A stretch of 64,000 nucleotides of DNA. Source: Motiliproteus sp. (GTDB lineage: Bacteria; Pseudomonadota; Gammaproteobacteria; Pseudomonadales; Balneatricaceae). The DNA is taken from positions 1-64,000 of the forward strand of contig JAPHRD010000010.1 of NCBI GenBank assembly GCA_026196225.1, given 5' to 3'. The notes beneath the pieces were generated by a model. The model did no database searches, was not told the DNA's origin, and saw only the letters and a program-made list of their open reading frames with translations. Shown here piece by piece: positions 7,515 to 16,920 of the stretch (position 1 is its first letter; every line of letters starts with the position of its first letter). The position numbers were made by a program, and so were the translations under genes.

Positions 7515-8906
7515 CTAAGATCTTTGCGGTAGTGTTAACCCAGTCTGTGAACTGACTCGGTATAGACGCCAGCCCAGTAACACTGCAGCAATACTCAGTC
7601 CAGCAATCAGACCAGTCCAAAAACCCCTAGCCCCCCAGGGTTCTCCCCATATGCCGGTAAGGCTAAGGCTGTAACCCAAGGGTAGACCGATCAGCCAATA
7701 GGCAATAAATACCGCAATCAAAGGCACACGAGTATCTTTGTAGCCTCGTAATGCGCCGGCGCAATTGACCTGTATAGCATCGGAGAATTGGAATATACAA
7801 GCCAGCACAAGCAGTGTAATAGCGTACTGCTGAATGGTTTCATTGTTGGTATATATGGAGGCTATTTGTTCAGAAAACAGGTAGATGCCGGTGGATGTTA
7901 AGGTGGCAATTGATGCTGCTAGCAGTAGGCCCGCTTTGCAGATAAAGCGGGCATAATCCGGTTGTCCCAGGCCGATGGCATAACCACAGCGAATGGTCAG
8001 CGCCATGGAAAGACTCAATGGGATCATAAATACCAGAGTGGTGAAGGAGATGGTGATCTGATGACCCGCTACTGTTTCCGCCCCCAGCGGAGCCAGGAAC
8101 AGGGCAATAAAGGCAAACATGCTGACTTCGATAAAGATCGAGACACCGATGGGGACCCCTAACCAAAGCAGTTCCAGCTGCTGATCTTTTCTGGGCGACT
8201 GCCAGTCTTTCCAGAATTGAATGTTGTTGAAGCTTTGGCTGTAACGGCTATAAAGCCAAAGCACCAGTAGCTGCATCCACATCACCAGCGCGGTGGCCCA
8301 ACCACAGCCGACACCTCCCAGTTCAGGGAAGCCTGCTTCGCCATAGATCAGTACATAGTTGAGTGGAATATTGCACCCTAAAGCCAGCAGGCTGATGAGC
8401 ATAATCGGTTTGGTTTGATGCAATGCTTCGTTAGTGCTTCGTAGTACTTGATAGGCAGCGGCAGCAGGAAAACCCCAGGATAGCGCCTCCAGGTATCCCG
8501 TGCTGATGGCAGCGACGGAAGGTTCCACCTCCATCCTCTGAAAAATGGGTGGTGATAACCAAAGCAGACCGGCGGCTACCAACCCTAATAGCAGCGCTAG
8601 CCACAATCCCTGTTGGATGGTGGTGCGGATACGACTGTTATCTCCTGAGCCATAGGCTTGTGCCACCATCGGTGTGGTAGCCAGCAGTATGCCGGTCATC
8701 GCCAACAGCACAGGCATCCACAAGCTACCGCCAATGGCGATGGCAGCGAGATCGGTATCGCCGTATCGGCCTGCCATCAAGGTATCGGTGAACCCCATGG
8801 CCGCCTGAGATACCTGGGTGATGATAATAGGAGTTCCCAGTTTCAGAATGGCGGCAATTTCAACGCTGAATCGTTGATTGGTTAGGTTAGGGGTGTTCAA
8901 GGGCAT
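7515..8906 (-). CDS. MATE family multidrug efflux transporter
   Basis: A 463-residue inner-membrane exporter of the MATE/NorM family, which expels cationic drugs in exchange for Na+ or H+. About twelve hydrophobic segments form two related halves. The N-terminal TPIIITQVSQAAMGFTDTLMAGRYGDTDLAAIAIG region is a clear NorM signature, and a second copy of the pattern begins near the PIGVSIFIEVSMF segment. The length is normal. The substrate cannot be read from sequence. It lies between the DUF815 ATPase gene and the DUF3080 lipoprotein gene, all on the minus strand. Confidence 0.92.
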   Translation of the reverse strand: MPLNTPNLTNQRFSVEIAAILKLGTPIIITQVSQAAMGFTDTLMAGRYGDTDLAAIAIGGSLWMPVLLAMTGILLATTPMVAQAYGSGDNSRIRTTIQQGLWLALLLGLVAAGLLWLSPPIFQRMEVEPSVAAISTGYLEALSWGFPAAAAYQVLRSTNEALHQTKPIMLISLLALGCNIPLNYVLIYGEAGFPELGGVGCGWATALVMWMQLLVLWLYSRYSQSFNNIQFWKDWQSPRKDQQLELLWLGVPIGVSIFIEVSMFAFIALFLAPLGAETVAGHQITISFTTLVFMIPLSLSMALTIRCGYAIGLGQPDYARFICKAGLLLAASIATLTSTGIYLFSEQIASIYTNNETIQQYAITLLVLACIFQFSDAIQVNCAGALRGYKDTRVPLIAVFIAYWLIGLPLGYSLSLTGIWGEPWGARGFWTGLIAGLSIAAVLLGWRLYRVSSQTGLTLPQRS

Positions 8907-8960
8907 ATGTGATCTCAGAGCCGGTGTTAAACTTGGCCCTTTCAGGTGATAAATACAGTT

Positions 8961-9734
8961 CTATTTTTGCTGGCTGTAGTGGTTGTAGAACTGTTTGGCC
9001 GTTCGACCGTTGCGAGAGGCTTTGCTCATTGCAAAACGTTTGGCCTCGGCATGGAGCTGTGGGCGGTCGTCGATGTCAGGAAAATAACTGTCGACGATAT
9101 TTAGGTATTCTGCCTGACTGATGGCATAGAAGGAGAGCCAAAGCCCAAAACGATCGGATAGAGAGATCTTCTCTTCGGTGGCGTCAGCGTAGTGCAATTC
9201 ACCGTTAATCAGTCCGCCATTGAGATTTTCCTGCATGGTTTCCGGCAACAGGTGACGACGGTTGGAGGTGGCGTAGAAGAGAACGTTTTCCGGCGGTTGC
9301 TCGATAGATCCCTCGAGAGCGCTTTTTAACGCTTTGTAGCTGGCATCGCCCGCTTCGAAAGAGAGATCGTCTACAAAAACGATAAAACGCTGTGGCAATT
9401 CCCGCAGTTCATCAATGATCTCCGGTAGCCAGTGGAGATCGTCCTTATCGATCTGAACGATGCGCAGCCCCTGCAGTGCGTAGTGGTTGAGCAGGGCTTT
9501 TATCAGCGAGGATTTTCCGGTGCCACGAGCCCCCCATAGCAAGGCATTGTTGGCAGGAAGGCCTTCGATAAAGCGCTCGGTATTTCGGCACAACAGAGAT
9601 TTTTGCCGTTCGATCTCTAACAGCTGCTCAAGCTGTACCTTGTCTAAAGCCTTCACTGGCTTAAGGTACTGCAGTTTAGGTCGCCAGATAGCGGCGTAGA
9701 TGTTTTTCCAATCGATCGGTTTTAAGTTATTCAC
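8961..9734 (-). CDS. DUF815 AAA-type ATPase
   Basis: A 257-residue ATP-binding protein of the DUF815 family (PF05673). It has a Walker A motif GARGTGKSS at about 68-76, a Walker B strand RFIVFVDDLSFE, and a sensor-like YATSNRRHL. Family proteins are AAA+ ATPases related to DnaA/ClpX-type folds; their function is not established. The C-terminal segment RNGRTAKQFYNHY is a conserved end of the family. The gene lies 54 bp upstream of the MATE gene and is separated from the class I phaC by a terminator. Confidence 0.88.
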   Translation of the reverse strand: MNNLKPIDWKNIYAAIWRPKLQYLKPVKALDKVQLEQLLEIERQKSLLCRNTERFIEGLPANNALLWGARGTGKSSLIKALLNHYALQGLRIVQIDKDDLHWLPEIIDELRELPQRFIVFVDDLSFEAGDASYKALKSALEGSIEQPPENVLFYATSNRRHLLPETMQENLNGGLINGELHYADATEEKISLSDRFGLWLSFYAISQAEYLNIVDSYFPDIDDRPQLHAEAKRFAMSKASRNGRTAKQFYNHYSQQK

Positions 9735-9820
9735 AACGGCGTATTCATTGGCTTTAGACGGTGATCCAGTCTAGTGGATAGGTTGAGATGTAGCTAGTCT
9801 GAAGCGCTTGTTGTGGGCAT

Positions 9821-9850
9821 AAAAAAAGGGCCTCAGAAGAGACCCTTTTT
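9821..9850 (-). terminator. Rho-independent terminator of class I phaC
   Basis: On the minus strand, AAAAAGGGTCTC pairs with GAGGCCCTTTTT with one mismatch around a 4-nt loop and ends in a T run. It lies about 22 bp after the phaC stop and separates phaC from the DUF815 gene. Confidence 0.8.
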
Positions 9851-9871
9851 GCAATCACCGGTTAGATGATT

Positions 9872-11599
9872 TTATACGATACGCTCTTTTACGAAGCTAC
9901 CAGGGGCTGCTTCCAAGGCTGTGTTTTTCTTGGAGCCTACCTGCTTAGGAGCGTCTACCTGCTTACCGGCACGCTTCTTCAGCCAAGGAGTCCAATGGTT
10001 CCACCAGCTGCCTTCAACTTTCTCGGAGGTTTCCAGCCAGTTCTGGGTGCCCTTGCCATCTTCACCGTTGATCCAGTAGTTACGACGGTTCTTGGAGGCT
10101 GGGTTGATTACGCCGGCGATGTGGCCGCTGGCGCCCAGTACGAACTCAACGTTAGGGAAGATATCAGTAGCAGCGAAGGTGCTTTCCCAAGGAGCAATGT
10201 GATCTTCGATGCAAGACAGGAAGTAGCAAGGAGTTTTGATCTTGCTGAGGTCAACAGGCTCACCGCAGATGGTCAGTTTTCCAGCTTCCTTCAGATTGTT
10301 TTCTACGTACATGTTGCTGATGTAGTAGCAGTACATATCTGCTGGCAGGTTGGTTGGATCGCTGTTCCAGTAAAGGATATCAAACGGCGCTGGTGCCTGG
10401 CCTTTCAGGTAGTTGTTCACTACATAAGACCAAATCAGGTCGTTGGAACGCAGCATGTTGAAGGTGGTGGAGAGGCTCTTGCCGCTCAAAATGCCTTCGG
10501 ACTGCACTTGGCTGATCAGCTTGCTTACCTGCTCTTCGTCGATGAAGATACCCAGATCACCAGGCTCTTCGAAGTCCAGCAATGTGGTCAGGAAAGTAGC
10601 GGACGCTACAGTGTTGTCCTTACGGGCCGCCAGTACAGCCATGGCACTTGCCAGGATAGTACCGCCAACACACCAGGCGACGGCGTTAACACGGTCGCAG
10701 CCAGAGATCTCTTTAGCAACGTTCAGTGCCTCAAATACGCCTTGCTCAACGTAGTCATCCCAAGACAGTTTGGACTGCTCAGGAGTAGCGTTAACCCAGG
10801 ACACCAGGAATACAGTGTTGCCTTGATCAACTGCGTGCTTCACAAAAGAGTTGTGAGGCTGCAGGTCAAGGATGTAAAACTTGTTGATGCAGGGAGGAAC
10901 GATCAGCAGTGGACGCTCAGCAACTTTTTCAGTGCTGGGGTTGTACTGAATAATCTGCATGATTTCGTTCTGGAATACCACGGAGCCTTTAGTGGTGGCG
11001 ATGTTTTCGCCCAGGGTAAAGGCTTCTTCGTCGGTCATGCTGATACGGCCCTTGTCCAGGTCGCCGACCAGATTTTGCAGACCGTCGATCAGGCTCTGTC
11101 CTTTGGTTTCAACAGCTTGTTGAAGCACTTCGGGGTTAGTGGCCGCGAAGTTGGAAGGAGACATGGCATCGATGTACTGCTGGGTGTAGAACTCCAGTTT
11201 TTTCTGGCTTTTTTCGTCCAGGTTAGCGCTGGAGGCTAGCTTGTTCAGCATGTTAGATGCGATCAGGTAGGACTCTTTAATGTAATTAAAGACTGGGCTT
11301 TCGCTCCATTCATCCGAACTGAAACGACGATCGCCAGGGGCTGGCTTGGAAGCTACTCCAGTGGAACCGGTCAGGAAACCAGACCAGAATTGCATCTGGG
11401 TTTTTTGGTATTCAGTAATCGCATCAACCCAACCTTGAGGGTCATGCGGCCGGTCCAGCAGTTGGGACCAGGCTTTGTTCAGGTTGTCCAGGTACTCTTC
11501 ACCGACTTTTCCGCCGAAGATTTCCATAACTTTATGAGCTTCGGTATTCATCGCAGAGAGGAAGTTCTGCGTTACGTTGCTGGTATCCTTATTATCCAT
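9872..11599 (-). CDS. phaC: Class I poly(3-hydroxyalkanoate) synthase PhaC
   Basis: A 575-residue synthase that polymerises (R)-3-hydroxyacyl-CoA into PHA storage granules. An N-terminal domain of about 200 residues precedes an alpha/beta-hydrolase domain. The lipase-like box has the catalytic cysteine at C310 (AWCVGGT), the aspartate in SCIEDHIAPW and the histidine in GASGHIAGVINP. Length and the full N-terminal domain mark it as class I, active without a PhaE partner. The ATG at 11599 is preferred because upstream in-frame codons fall inside a long inverted repeat in the leader. No phaA, phaB or phasin gene lies beside it. A separate class III synthase lies near 41-43 kb. Confidence 0.95.
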   Translation of the reverse strand: MDNKDTSNVTQNFLSAMNTEAHKVMEIFGGKVGEEYLDNLNKAWSQLLDRPHDPQGWVDAITEYQKTQMQFWSGFLTGSTGVASKPAPGDRRFSSDEWSESPVFNYIKESYLIASNMLNKLASSANLDEKSQKKLEFYTQQYIDAMSPSNFAATNPEVLQQAVETKGQSLIDGLQNLVGDLDKGRISMTDEEAFTLGENIATTKGSVVFQNEIMQIIQYNPSTEKVAERPLLIVPPCINKFYILDLQPHNSFVKHAVDQGNTVFLVSWVNATPEQSKLSWDDYVEQGVFEALNVAKEISGCDRVNAVAWCVGGTILASAMAVLAARKDNTVASATFLTTLLDFEEPGDLGIFIDEEQVSKLISQVQSEGILSGKSLSTTFNMLRSNDLIWSYVVNNYLKGQAPAPFDILYWNSDPTNLPADMYCYYISNMYVENNLKEAGKLTICGEPVDLSKIKTPCYFLSCIEDHIAPWESTFAATDIFPNVEFVLGASGHIAGVINPASKNRRNYWINGEDGKGTQNWLETSEKVEGSWWNHWTPWLKKRAGKQVDAPKQVGSKKNTALEAAPGSFVKERIV

Positions 11600-11634
11600 A
11601 AACACTGGTCTCTGTACTGATCGTGTATTTAGCA

Positions 11635-11678
11635 TGCGTTGTTTGACGACAGAAAAATCAGACGTCAAACTGGACGCA
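11635..11678 (-). promoter_or_regulatory. Long inverted repeat in the phaC 5' leader
   Basis: GTTTGACG (11641-11648) matches CGTCAAAC (11663-11670) perfectly, and outer bases TGCGT (11635-11639) match ACGCA (11674-11678). The arms are 14-16 bp with a 14-nt spacer. It lies between the predicted -10 of phaC and its start codon, so it could be an operator or an mRNA hairpin. Confidence 0.5.
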
Positions 11679-11679
11679 C

Positions 11680-11710
11680 ATTATATACCATGCCTCGTTA
11701 ATAAAGGTAA
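11680..11710 (-). promoter_or_regulatory. Predicted sigma70 promoter of class I phaC
   Basis: A perfect -10 hexamer TATAAT (11680-11685, minus strand) has a weak -35-like TTACCT at 11705-11710 about 19 bp upstream. It lies about 80 bp ahead of the phaC start. Confidence 0.45.
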
Positions 11711-11753
11711 TCCTTTAGTCCATAATGCTGCTTTGCGAGAATGTCTTTTTAAA

Positions 11754-11999
11754 ATGAAACACTTACTGTTCTACACCACCGAAGGTTGTCACTTATGTGA
11801 GATGGCAATGCAGCTGATTGAGCACACTCTCGATCCTCAATCATTCCATATCGATAGCGTAGAGATCAGTGAATCTGATGCCTTGGTGGATCTATATGGT
11901 ATCCGGATACCGGTTTTAGCTGATCCTGAAACCAAGGCTGAACTCGGCTGGCCTTTCGACCAGCCACAGCTTATTAGTTTTATAGAACAGCTCGGGTAA
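11754..11999 (+). CDS. Glutaredoxin-like (DUF836) protein
   Basis: An 81-residue thioredoxin-fold protein. The N-terminal LLFYTTEGCHLCEMA carries a CHLC redox motif, and the IPVLADPE segment holds the cis-proline typical of glutaredoxins and of the DUF836 group (PF05768). It probably acts as a small cytosolic thiol oxidoreductase, though a partner cannot be named. The ATG at 11754 is chosen because it gives the family's usual start just before the first beta strand; the longer open frame upstream overlaps the phaC promoter. The ribosome binding site is weak. A terminator follows. Confidence 0.85.
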   Translation: MKHLLFYTTEGCHLCEMAMQLIEHTLDPQSFHIDSVEISESDALVDLYGIRIPVLADPETKAELGWPFDQPQLISFIEQLG

Positions 12000-12068
12000 G
12001 GCGTAGCGTCTTCGCAGCTGCACATCGCCGAATTGACAAATAGCACCTGAAAATCCTTCGTTTTTTAG

Positions 12069-12099
12069 CGGTTGAAGGCCTGTTTTCAGAACCGTTTTT
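12069..12099 (+). terminator. Likely terminator after the glutaredoxin-like gene
   Basis: CGGTT (12069-12073) pairs with AACCG (12090-12094), directly followed by TTTTT. Further bases around it (CTGAAAA upstream, TTTTCAG inside) allow alternative stems. It lies between two convergent genes. Confidence 0.5.
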
Positions 12100-12104
12100 A
12101 TAGC

Positions 12105-12905
12105 CTAATCAAACTCGAAAAACGCCTTGGCGGTTGCTGTTGTGGTTGTCGCTAGATGTGCGGGGCTAATCTGTAGTTGTGTCGCTACCTGCTCACAAAT
12201 ATGACGCAAATAAAACGGCTCATTACGGCGGGACTTAGGTTTAGGTTTTAGGGTTCTGGGCAGCAGATAAGGAGCATCGGTTTCCAGCATGAGTCGATTG
12301 TCGGGGATATCTTTCAGCAGCCCTAACAAATGTTGTCCTCTCCGTTCATCCACTACCCATCCGGTAATGCCGATATGCAGGTCCAGATCCAAGCAATCGT
12401 AGAGTTCTTCCTTGGTACCGGTAAAGCAGTGCAAAACACCTTTGTTAAGATGGTCGCGGTAGTGTTTTACCATCTCAAAAAATCGCGGGTGAGCATCCCG
12501 TTGGTGCATGAAAATGGGCATCGAGGTCTCGCAAGCTAGTTCCAGATGTTGCTCGAACACCTTTACCTGTTGGTCCGGGGGCGAAAAATTACGGTTAAAG
12601 TCGAGGCCTGTTTCGCCCACCGCTTTTACTTTTTCATTGCTGATGAGATCTCTTAGGATCTTGAGATAATCCCCTGGAGCATCTTTAGCGTAGTGGGGGT
12701 GAACACCAGCGGTACTGTACAGCGCCGCATGTCGTTCGGTTAATCGCTGCGCTGATTCACTTTCTTCAATGTCGGTGCCTGTCACAACTATATGGTCTAC
12801 GCGGACCTCTTGAGCCCGTTCAAGTACGGCTTCCAGGTCTTTTACGAAGGCCTTGTCGGTCAAATTTACAGCGATATCCACTAAAGGGGTCAAACTATCA
12901 GTCAT
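12105..12905 (-). CDS. tatD: TatD family metal-dependent hydrolase
   Basis: A 266-residue TIM-barrel hydrolase of the TatD DNase family, which acts as a 3'-5' exonuclease and in DNA repair. Metal ligands are seen in AGVHPHYAKD, GETGLDFNRNF, MHQRDAH, LHCFTG and the aspartate of LETDAPYL. The first motif usual for TatD (DxHxH) is here DIAVNL, as in TatD proper rather than YcfH. The ATG at 12905 is chosen because the barrel begins directly after it; 14 further codons upstream lack any conservation. It is transcribed away from cheV. Confidence 0.92.
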   Translation of the reverse strand: MTDSLTPLVDIAVNLTDKAFVKDLEAVLERAQEVRVDHIVVTGTDIEESESAQRLTERHAALYSTAGVHPHYAKDAPGDYLKILRDLISNEKVKAVGETGLDFNRNFSPPDQQVKVFEQHLELACETSMPIFMHQRDAHPRFFEMVKHYRDHLNKGVLHCFTGTKEELYDCLDLDLHIGITGWVVDERRGQHLLGLLKDIPDNRLMLETDAPYLLPRTLKPKPKSRRNEPFYLRHICEQVATQLQISPAHLATTTTATAKAFFEFD

Positions 12906-13023
12906 TATTGATCCAGATCCATTGTTGAAATTACGCAATCGTATCAAACCGAGTTATGCTATCAGTTGTATCTGTATTTTGTATCCGATCGTCGGAATAA
13001 CCTGGGATAAGGTGTAGATTGTA

Positions 13024-13965
13024 ATGAGCAGGATTCTTGATTCGGTTGACCAGAGAACGCGTCTGGTTGGTCAAAATCGGTTTGAGTTACTTCTTTTCAG
13101 GCTGGGTAGGCAGCAGTTGTTTGCCATCAATGTTTTTAAGGTCAAGGAAGTCCTGAAATTACCTCAGCTGAACGCGTTGCCCAATTCCAATCAATTCATC
13201 TGCGGTGTCACCAATATGCGCGGTCAGACCGTACCGGTAATAGACCTTAGCGCCGCTATCGGCATGGCGCCCACGGAGATTACTGAAGATTCCCACATGG
13301 TGGTATCTGAGTATAATGGTACTGTGCAGGGCTTTTTGGTCAGCGACGTTGAGCGGATTCTTAACCTCGATTGGGCTGATGTGATGCCACCACCGGCGAC
13401 AGCAGGTCGAGCCCATTATCTGACAGCCATTACCCGCCTTGACGATAATACCCTGGTAGAGATCGTCGATGTCGAGAAAGTACTCGCTGAAATTACGCCT
13501 TTTTCTACGGAAATTTCCTCTGATGTTATGAATGATGAGGATGTAAATGCGTTGGCTGTCGGCAAAGAAGTGTTTGTGGTGGACGATTCCCAGACCGCCC
13601 GTGACCAGGTTCGCAGAACCCTTGAACACTTGGGTATTACCGTTTACGAAGCTGTGAATGGTAGTGACGCACTGGAGCAGCTGAACGCGTTTGTGGAGCA
13701 GGGCGTTGATGTTACCGAGAAGTTTATGATGGTGATCACTGATGCGGAGATGCCGGAAATGGACGGCTATCGTCTCACCACAGAGATACGCAATAACGAC
13801 CATCTGAATGGGCTTTATATTATGCTTCACACCTCGTTGTCAGGAAATTTCAACCTGGCGATGGTGCAAAAAGTTGGTTGTAACGATTTCCTACCCAAGT
13901 TTGAGTCGGACAAGTTGGCAGCCAAGGTGCTTGATCGGGTCCGACAGCTTTACGGAAACGGATAA
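13024..13965 (+). CDS. cheV: Chemotaxis coupling protein CheV
   Basis: A 313-residue protein fusing a CheW domain (about 15-160) to a response-regulator receiver (about 186-310). The CheW part links chemoreceptors to CheA. The receiver has the acidic pocket VVDDSQTAR and the phospho-acceptor aspartate in VITDAEMPEMDGY, so it can be phosphorylated by CheA and tune the array, as in adaptation. It is not in a chemotaxis cluster here. The MOSC gene follows by 5 nt. Confidence 0.93.
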   Translation: MSRILDSVDQRTRLVGQNRFELLLFRLGRQQLFAINVFKVKEVLKLPQLNALPNSNQFICGVTNMRGQTVPVIDLSAAIGMAPTEITEDSHMVVSEYNGTVQGFLVSDVERILNLDWADVMPPPATAGRAHYLTAITRLDDNTLVEIVDVEKVLAEITPFSTEISSDVMNDEDVNALAVGKEVFVVDDSQTARDQVRRTLEHLGITVYEAVNGSDALEQLNAFVEQGVDVTEKFMMVITDAEMPEMDGYRLTTEIRNNDHLNGLYIMLHTSLSGNFNLAMVQKVGCNDFLPKFESDKLAAKVLDRVRQLYGNG

Positions 13966-13970
13966 TTTCC

Positions 13971-14774
13971 GTGGGTTTGATTGTTAGTGAGTTATACAGC
14001 TATCCCTTAAAATCAGTTGCCGGAATCAGTGTAAATCGGGCTCAACTAGACAGCTTCGGGGTCCAGCAGGATCGCCGTTGGATGCTGGTTGATGACGAAG
14101 GGGTGTTTGTTAGTCAACGCAAATACTCGCAGCTGGCACTGATAAAGACCGAGCTGCTGCCTAAAGGGATCTGCTTTTCAAACGACAAAATATCCCCGTC
14201 GACGCTAAAGGTCGATTTTCCTTCAGCGCAGCAATCTTGCCGATCGGTTCAGGTTTGGAGCGATATCTGTTTGGCTCAATACGCTGGCGAAGAAGCGGCA
14301 AGCTGGTTTAGTAAATACCTCTCCAAGTCGGTGCGGCTGGTTTATATGCCGACCTCGACGTTGCGCCAGGTGGATCTGGATTATGCTCAGCAGGGAGAGC
14401 GAGTCAGCTTTGCAGACGGTTTCCCGTTGTTGTTGACGACTCAGGGATCCCTGGATGAGCTCAACCGGCGATTGGACCAACCCATCACCATGCAGCGTTT
14501 TCGCCCCAACTTGGTGGTCAGCGGCTGTGAGGGTTTTGCCGAAGATCAGTGGCGGCGGATACGGATAGGTGATATTGAATTCAGGATTTCAAAGCCCTGT
14601 GAACGTTGTGTTATGACCACGGTCGATCCTATAACTGGCCAGAAGGGCAAAGAGCCGCTGGCGACCCTGTCACAGTTCCGTCGTTTCGACAACAAAGTGA
14701 TGTTCGGTCAAAACCTGGTTCATCTGAACCAAGGTTCTATCAGTGTCGGCGATACCGTTGAAATTCTCGAATAG
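13971..14774 (+). CDS. MOSC domain-containing protein (YcbX-like)
   Basis: A 267-residue protein with an N-terminal MOSC_N beta-barrel (SELYSYPLKSVAGI) and a C-terminal MOSC domain. The segment FRISKPCERCVMTTVDPITGQ holds the conserved cysteine proposed to bind sulfur or the molybdenum cofactor. E. coli YcbX is needed to detoxify N-hydroxylated base analogues, a molybdoenzyme-type activity. The start is a GTG, chosen because the family's N-terminal motif begins straight after it. It is 5 nt downstream of cheV, probably on the same transcript. Confidence 0.88.
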   Translation: MGLIVSELYSYPLKSVAGISVNRAQLDSFGVQQDRRWMLVDDEGVFVSQRKYSQLALIKTELLPKGICFSNDKISPSTLKVDFPSAQQSCRSVQVWSDICLAQYAGEEAASWFSKYLSKSVRLVYMPTSTLRQVDLDYAQQGERVSFADGFPLLLTTQGSLDELNRRLDQPITMQRFRPNLVVSGCEGFAEDQWRRIRIGDIEFRISKPCERCVMTTVDPITGQKGKEPLATLSQFRRFDNKVMFGQNLVHLNQGSISVGDTVEILE

Positions 14775-14791
14775 CGCTTTTACGTTGGGGA

Positions 14792-16849
14792 TCAGGGGCG
14801 GTTCAGCAGGGCTAGCTCATTGCTACGCATAAACTTCATCGGTTTTCCCATTAGATCGCTATAGATCACAGCAAAGCTCAGCACATTCTGCACGTAATTA
14901 CGGGTCTCGTTGAAGGGGATTGTTTCAACCCAGGCATCCAGGGGGAGCTGGCCGCGCTGTTTTAGCCAGAGATCAACACGATGAGGGCCTGCGTTATAGG
15001 CGGCTGTGGCAAAAATACGGTTGTTGTTAAACCGCTTGTGCATCTGCGACAGGTAGGCGCTGCCCAGACGGACATTGTATTCCGGCTTCTTAAGCTGGAA
15101 GCTGCCACGGTACTTAACATTGATCTTACGGGCTGTCTGTTTGGCTGTGGCCGGCATCAGTTGCATCAGACCAACGGCACCAGCATGGGAGCGCACATCG
15201 ACCGCAAATGCGCTTTCCTGGCGGCTAACGGCATAGATCCAGGGTTCCTCTAGGGAAAAGCGTTTTGCATTGGCAGAAATATGATTGCCGTAGGGGGTTG
15301 GAAAACGCAGTTCGAGGTTATCCCATTGGCCACCGCTGATTGCGGATCGAATAGCCAGGTTATGCAATCCCCAGCGATTAGCGATCAACGCTGCCACATG
15401 ATGTTCAGGTTTGCTGAGATTAAGGCCAGCGCGCCACCACTCCCGGCGGGCGTTTATCGGTTGTCCGTGATAACTGAGCTCCCGTGCCCGGCTTAGTGCC
15501 GAAAGTGTAGATAAACGATCGACCATGGGCTTTTCAACGGCCTGACTGTTATCGTTGAGTTGATAGTTCAACGAAAGCCGGTCGGCGGATAGAAATCCGT
15601 AGAAACTGCGCTTTTGGGCCAGTTGGTTAAACAGTTTATCGGCACTTTTATTATCCCCCATCTGCGCCAGTGTGCGTGCTTTCCAGTAGCCCCAACTATT
15701 CTTTTTCAGCTCTTCCGCAGACAGTTTGGTAAACAGCCGTTGCATGGAGGGCCAGTCCTGCTGGCTTAAATAGAAACGGAGGCGCCAGCTATTCAACTCG
15801 GGGTCCTGAAAGTTCCGGTCCAGCAGATCCAGCCACTGTCCGGCGTTGGTATTAAAGCTGCGCAGTAGATAGAGCCCCAGTTGTTGTTTCAGCTTTGCCT
15901 GGCTGTCTCTTGAAGAGGTTAAGGTCGGTGATAGCTTCTGCCATTGTTTCATTGCAGAGGCTGCATCTTTACGAATCAAGCGCCTTAGCGTGATATGGAC
16001 TGTTTTGTCGTAGCCGGGCTGTTTGGGGGAAAGCTGTGTTTTAGCTAATCGCTGAGGTAGACGGTGTAGACTTAGTGCTGTCTGAGCGCTCTTTTTCAAC
16101 GTTGGCGTTTTGATGTGGCGGATTAGATACCGTGCCAGCGACCGTTTGCCTCTTTCCAGTGCCAGCCAAAAACGCTGCCAGGCGTATTTTTCATCAAACT
16201 GAGAGGATTTTATCCAAGCGTTGAAGATCTGATCGCACTGTTTGGGTTGAGACTTTCCCACCATCCACAGATCTTTAACCTGAAAAAGTGCTTGCTGTGT
16301 GCGGCCGGTCTTATGTAGCGCCCACAGGCGTTGGCAATTAAGAACGGTTGAATTGCTGGATTGCGGGAAGTGGGTTAGAAAACTGTTCCAACGCTTTGAC
16401 CGGGCTAGGTGGCTTAGCCATTTTTGTCGGAGTCGTTGAGGTAGCGGGTTATCGGCAAACTGCTTATCGAAAGCCACCATGGTTTTGCTATCTAGAGCCT
16501 TTAGGTTGCTGGTCAGACGTTGGTATTCCAGATAGGGATAAAGGGGGTAATCCTTCAGGCGATTGCTCAATGAAGCGAATTTCTCTGACTGTTTGGCCTT
16601 GAAGGCCTTTTGCGCCAGGGTGTAAAGCAAACGCTGTTTTGTCAGCTGTTTTTCATGGGCTGGATCCAAGGGGGGAAGGTTGTCGAGTAACTGTACCGGT
16701 TTTTCTGCTGAAGCATCGGTTTTTTCGGTCTCTGCGACAGCGATTGCCGACAGTAGACATAGGATTAGGGTGAATAAAAAAGGGCTGATAGCCCAGTTGC
16801 TGCGAAAGCGAACATCCTGTTCGCAAATTCCATGGTGCTGATATGACAC
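14792..16849 (-). CDS. slt: Soluble lytic murein transglycosylase Slt
   Basis: A periplasmic enzyme of about 685 residues that cleaves peptidoglycan between MurNAc and GlcNAc, leaving 1,6-anhydro ends. A signal peptide (FLFTLILCLLSAIAVAE) leads to a long helical ring domain, then a C-terminal lysozyme-like domain with SRQESAF (catalytic Glu), GAVGLMQLMPATA and AYNAGPHRV. No in-frame ATG precedes the signal peptide, so the start must be GTG or TTG: I choose the GTG at 16849, which has GGGG 6 nt ahead; 16900 (TTG) is the longest option. The gene is divergent from uup and their control regions overlap. Confidence 0.92.
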   Translation of the reverse strand: MSYQHHGICEQDVRFRSNWAISPFLFTLILCLLSAIAVAETEKTDASAEKPVQLLDNLPPLDPAHEKQLTKQRLLYTLAQKAFKAKQSEKFASLSNRLKDYPLYPYLEYQRLTSNLKALDSKTMVAFDKQFADNPLPQRLRQKWLSHLARSKRWNSFLTHFPQSSNSTVLNCQRLWALHKTGRTQQALFQVKDLWMVGKSQPKQCDQIFNAWIKSSQFDEKYAWQRFWLALERGKRSLARYLIRHIKTPTLKKSAQTALSLHRLPQRLAKTQLSPKQPGYDKTVHITLRRLIRKDAASAMKQWQKLSPTLTSSRDSQAKLKQQLGLYLLRSFNTNAGQWLDLLDRNFQDPELNSWRLRFYLSQQDWPSMQRLFTKLSAEELKKNSWGYWKARTLAQMGDNKSADKLFNQLAQKRSFYGFLSADRLSLNYQLNDNSQAVEKPMVDRLSTLSALSRARELSYHGQPINARREWWRAGLNLSKPEHHVAALIANRWGLHNLAIRSAISGGQWDNLELRFPTPYGNHISANAKRFSLEEPWIYAVSRQESAFAVDVRSHAGAVGLMQLMPATAKQTARKINVKYRGSFQLKKPEYNVRLGSAYLSQMHKRFNNNRIFATAAYNAGPHRVDLWLKQRGQLPLDAWVETIPFNETRNYVQNVLSFAVIYSDLMGKPMKFMRSNELALLNRP

Positions 16850-16920
16850 GAATACCCCAAGAATCGATACAGATTTCACGATAGAATAGCGCACTTTCAA
16901 TCTTAGTGGTGTGAACTTTT

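Noticed and set aside
9866-11239. A 457-codon plus-strand open frame antisense to class I phaC
   Set aside because: phaC on the other strand has full catalytic motifs. The antisense frame has no recognisable domain and arises from codon bias.
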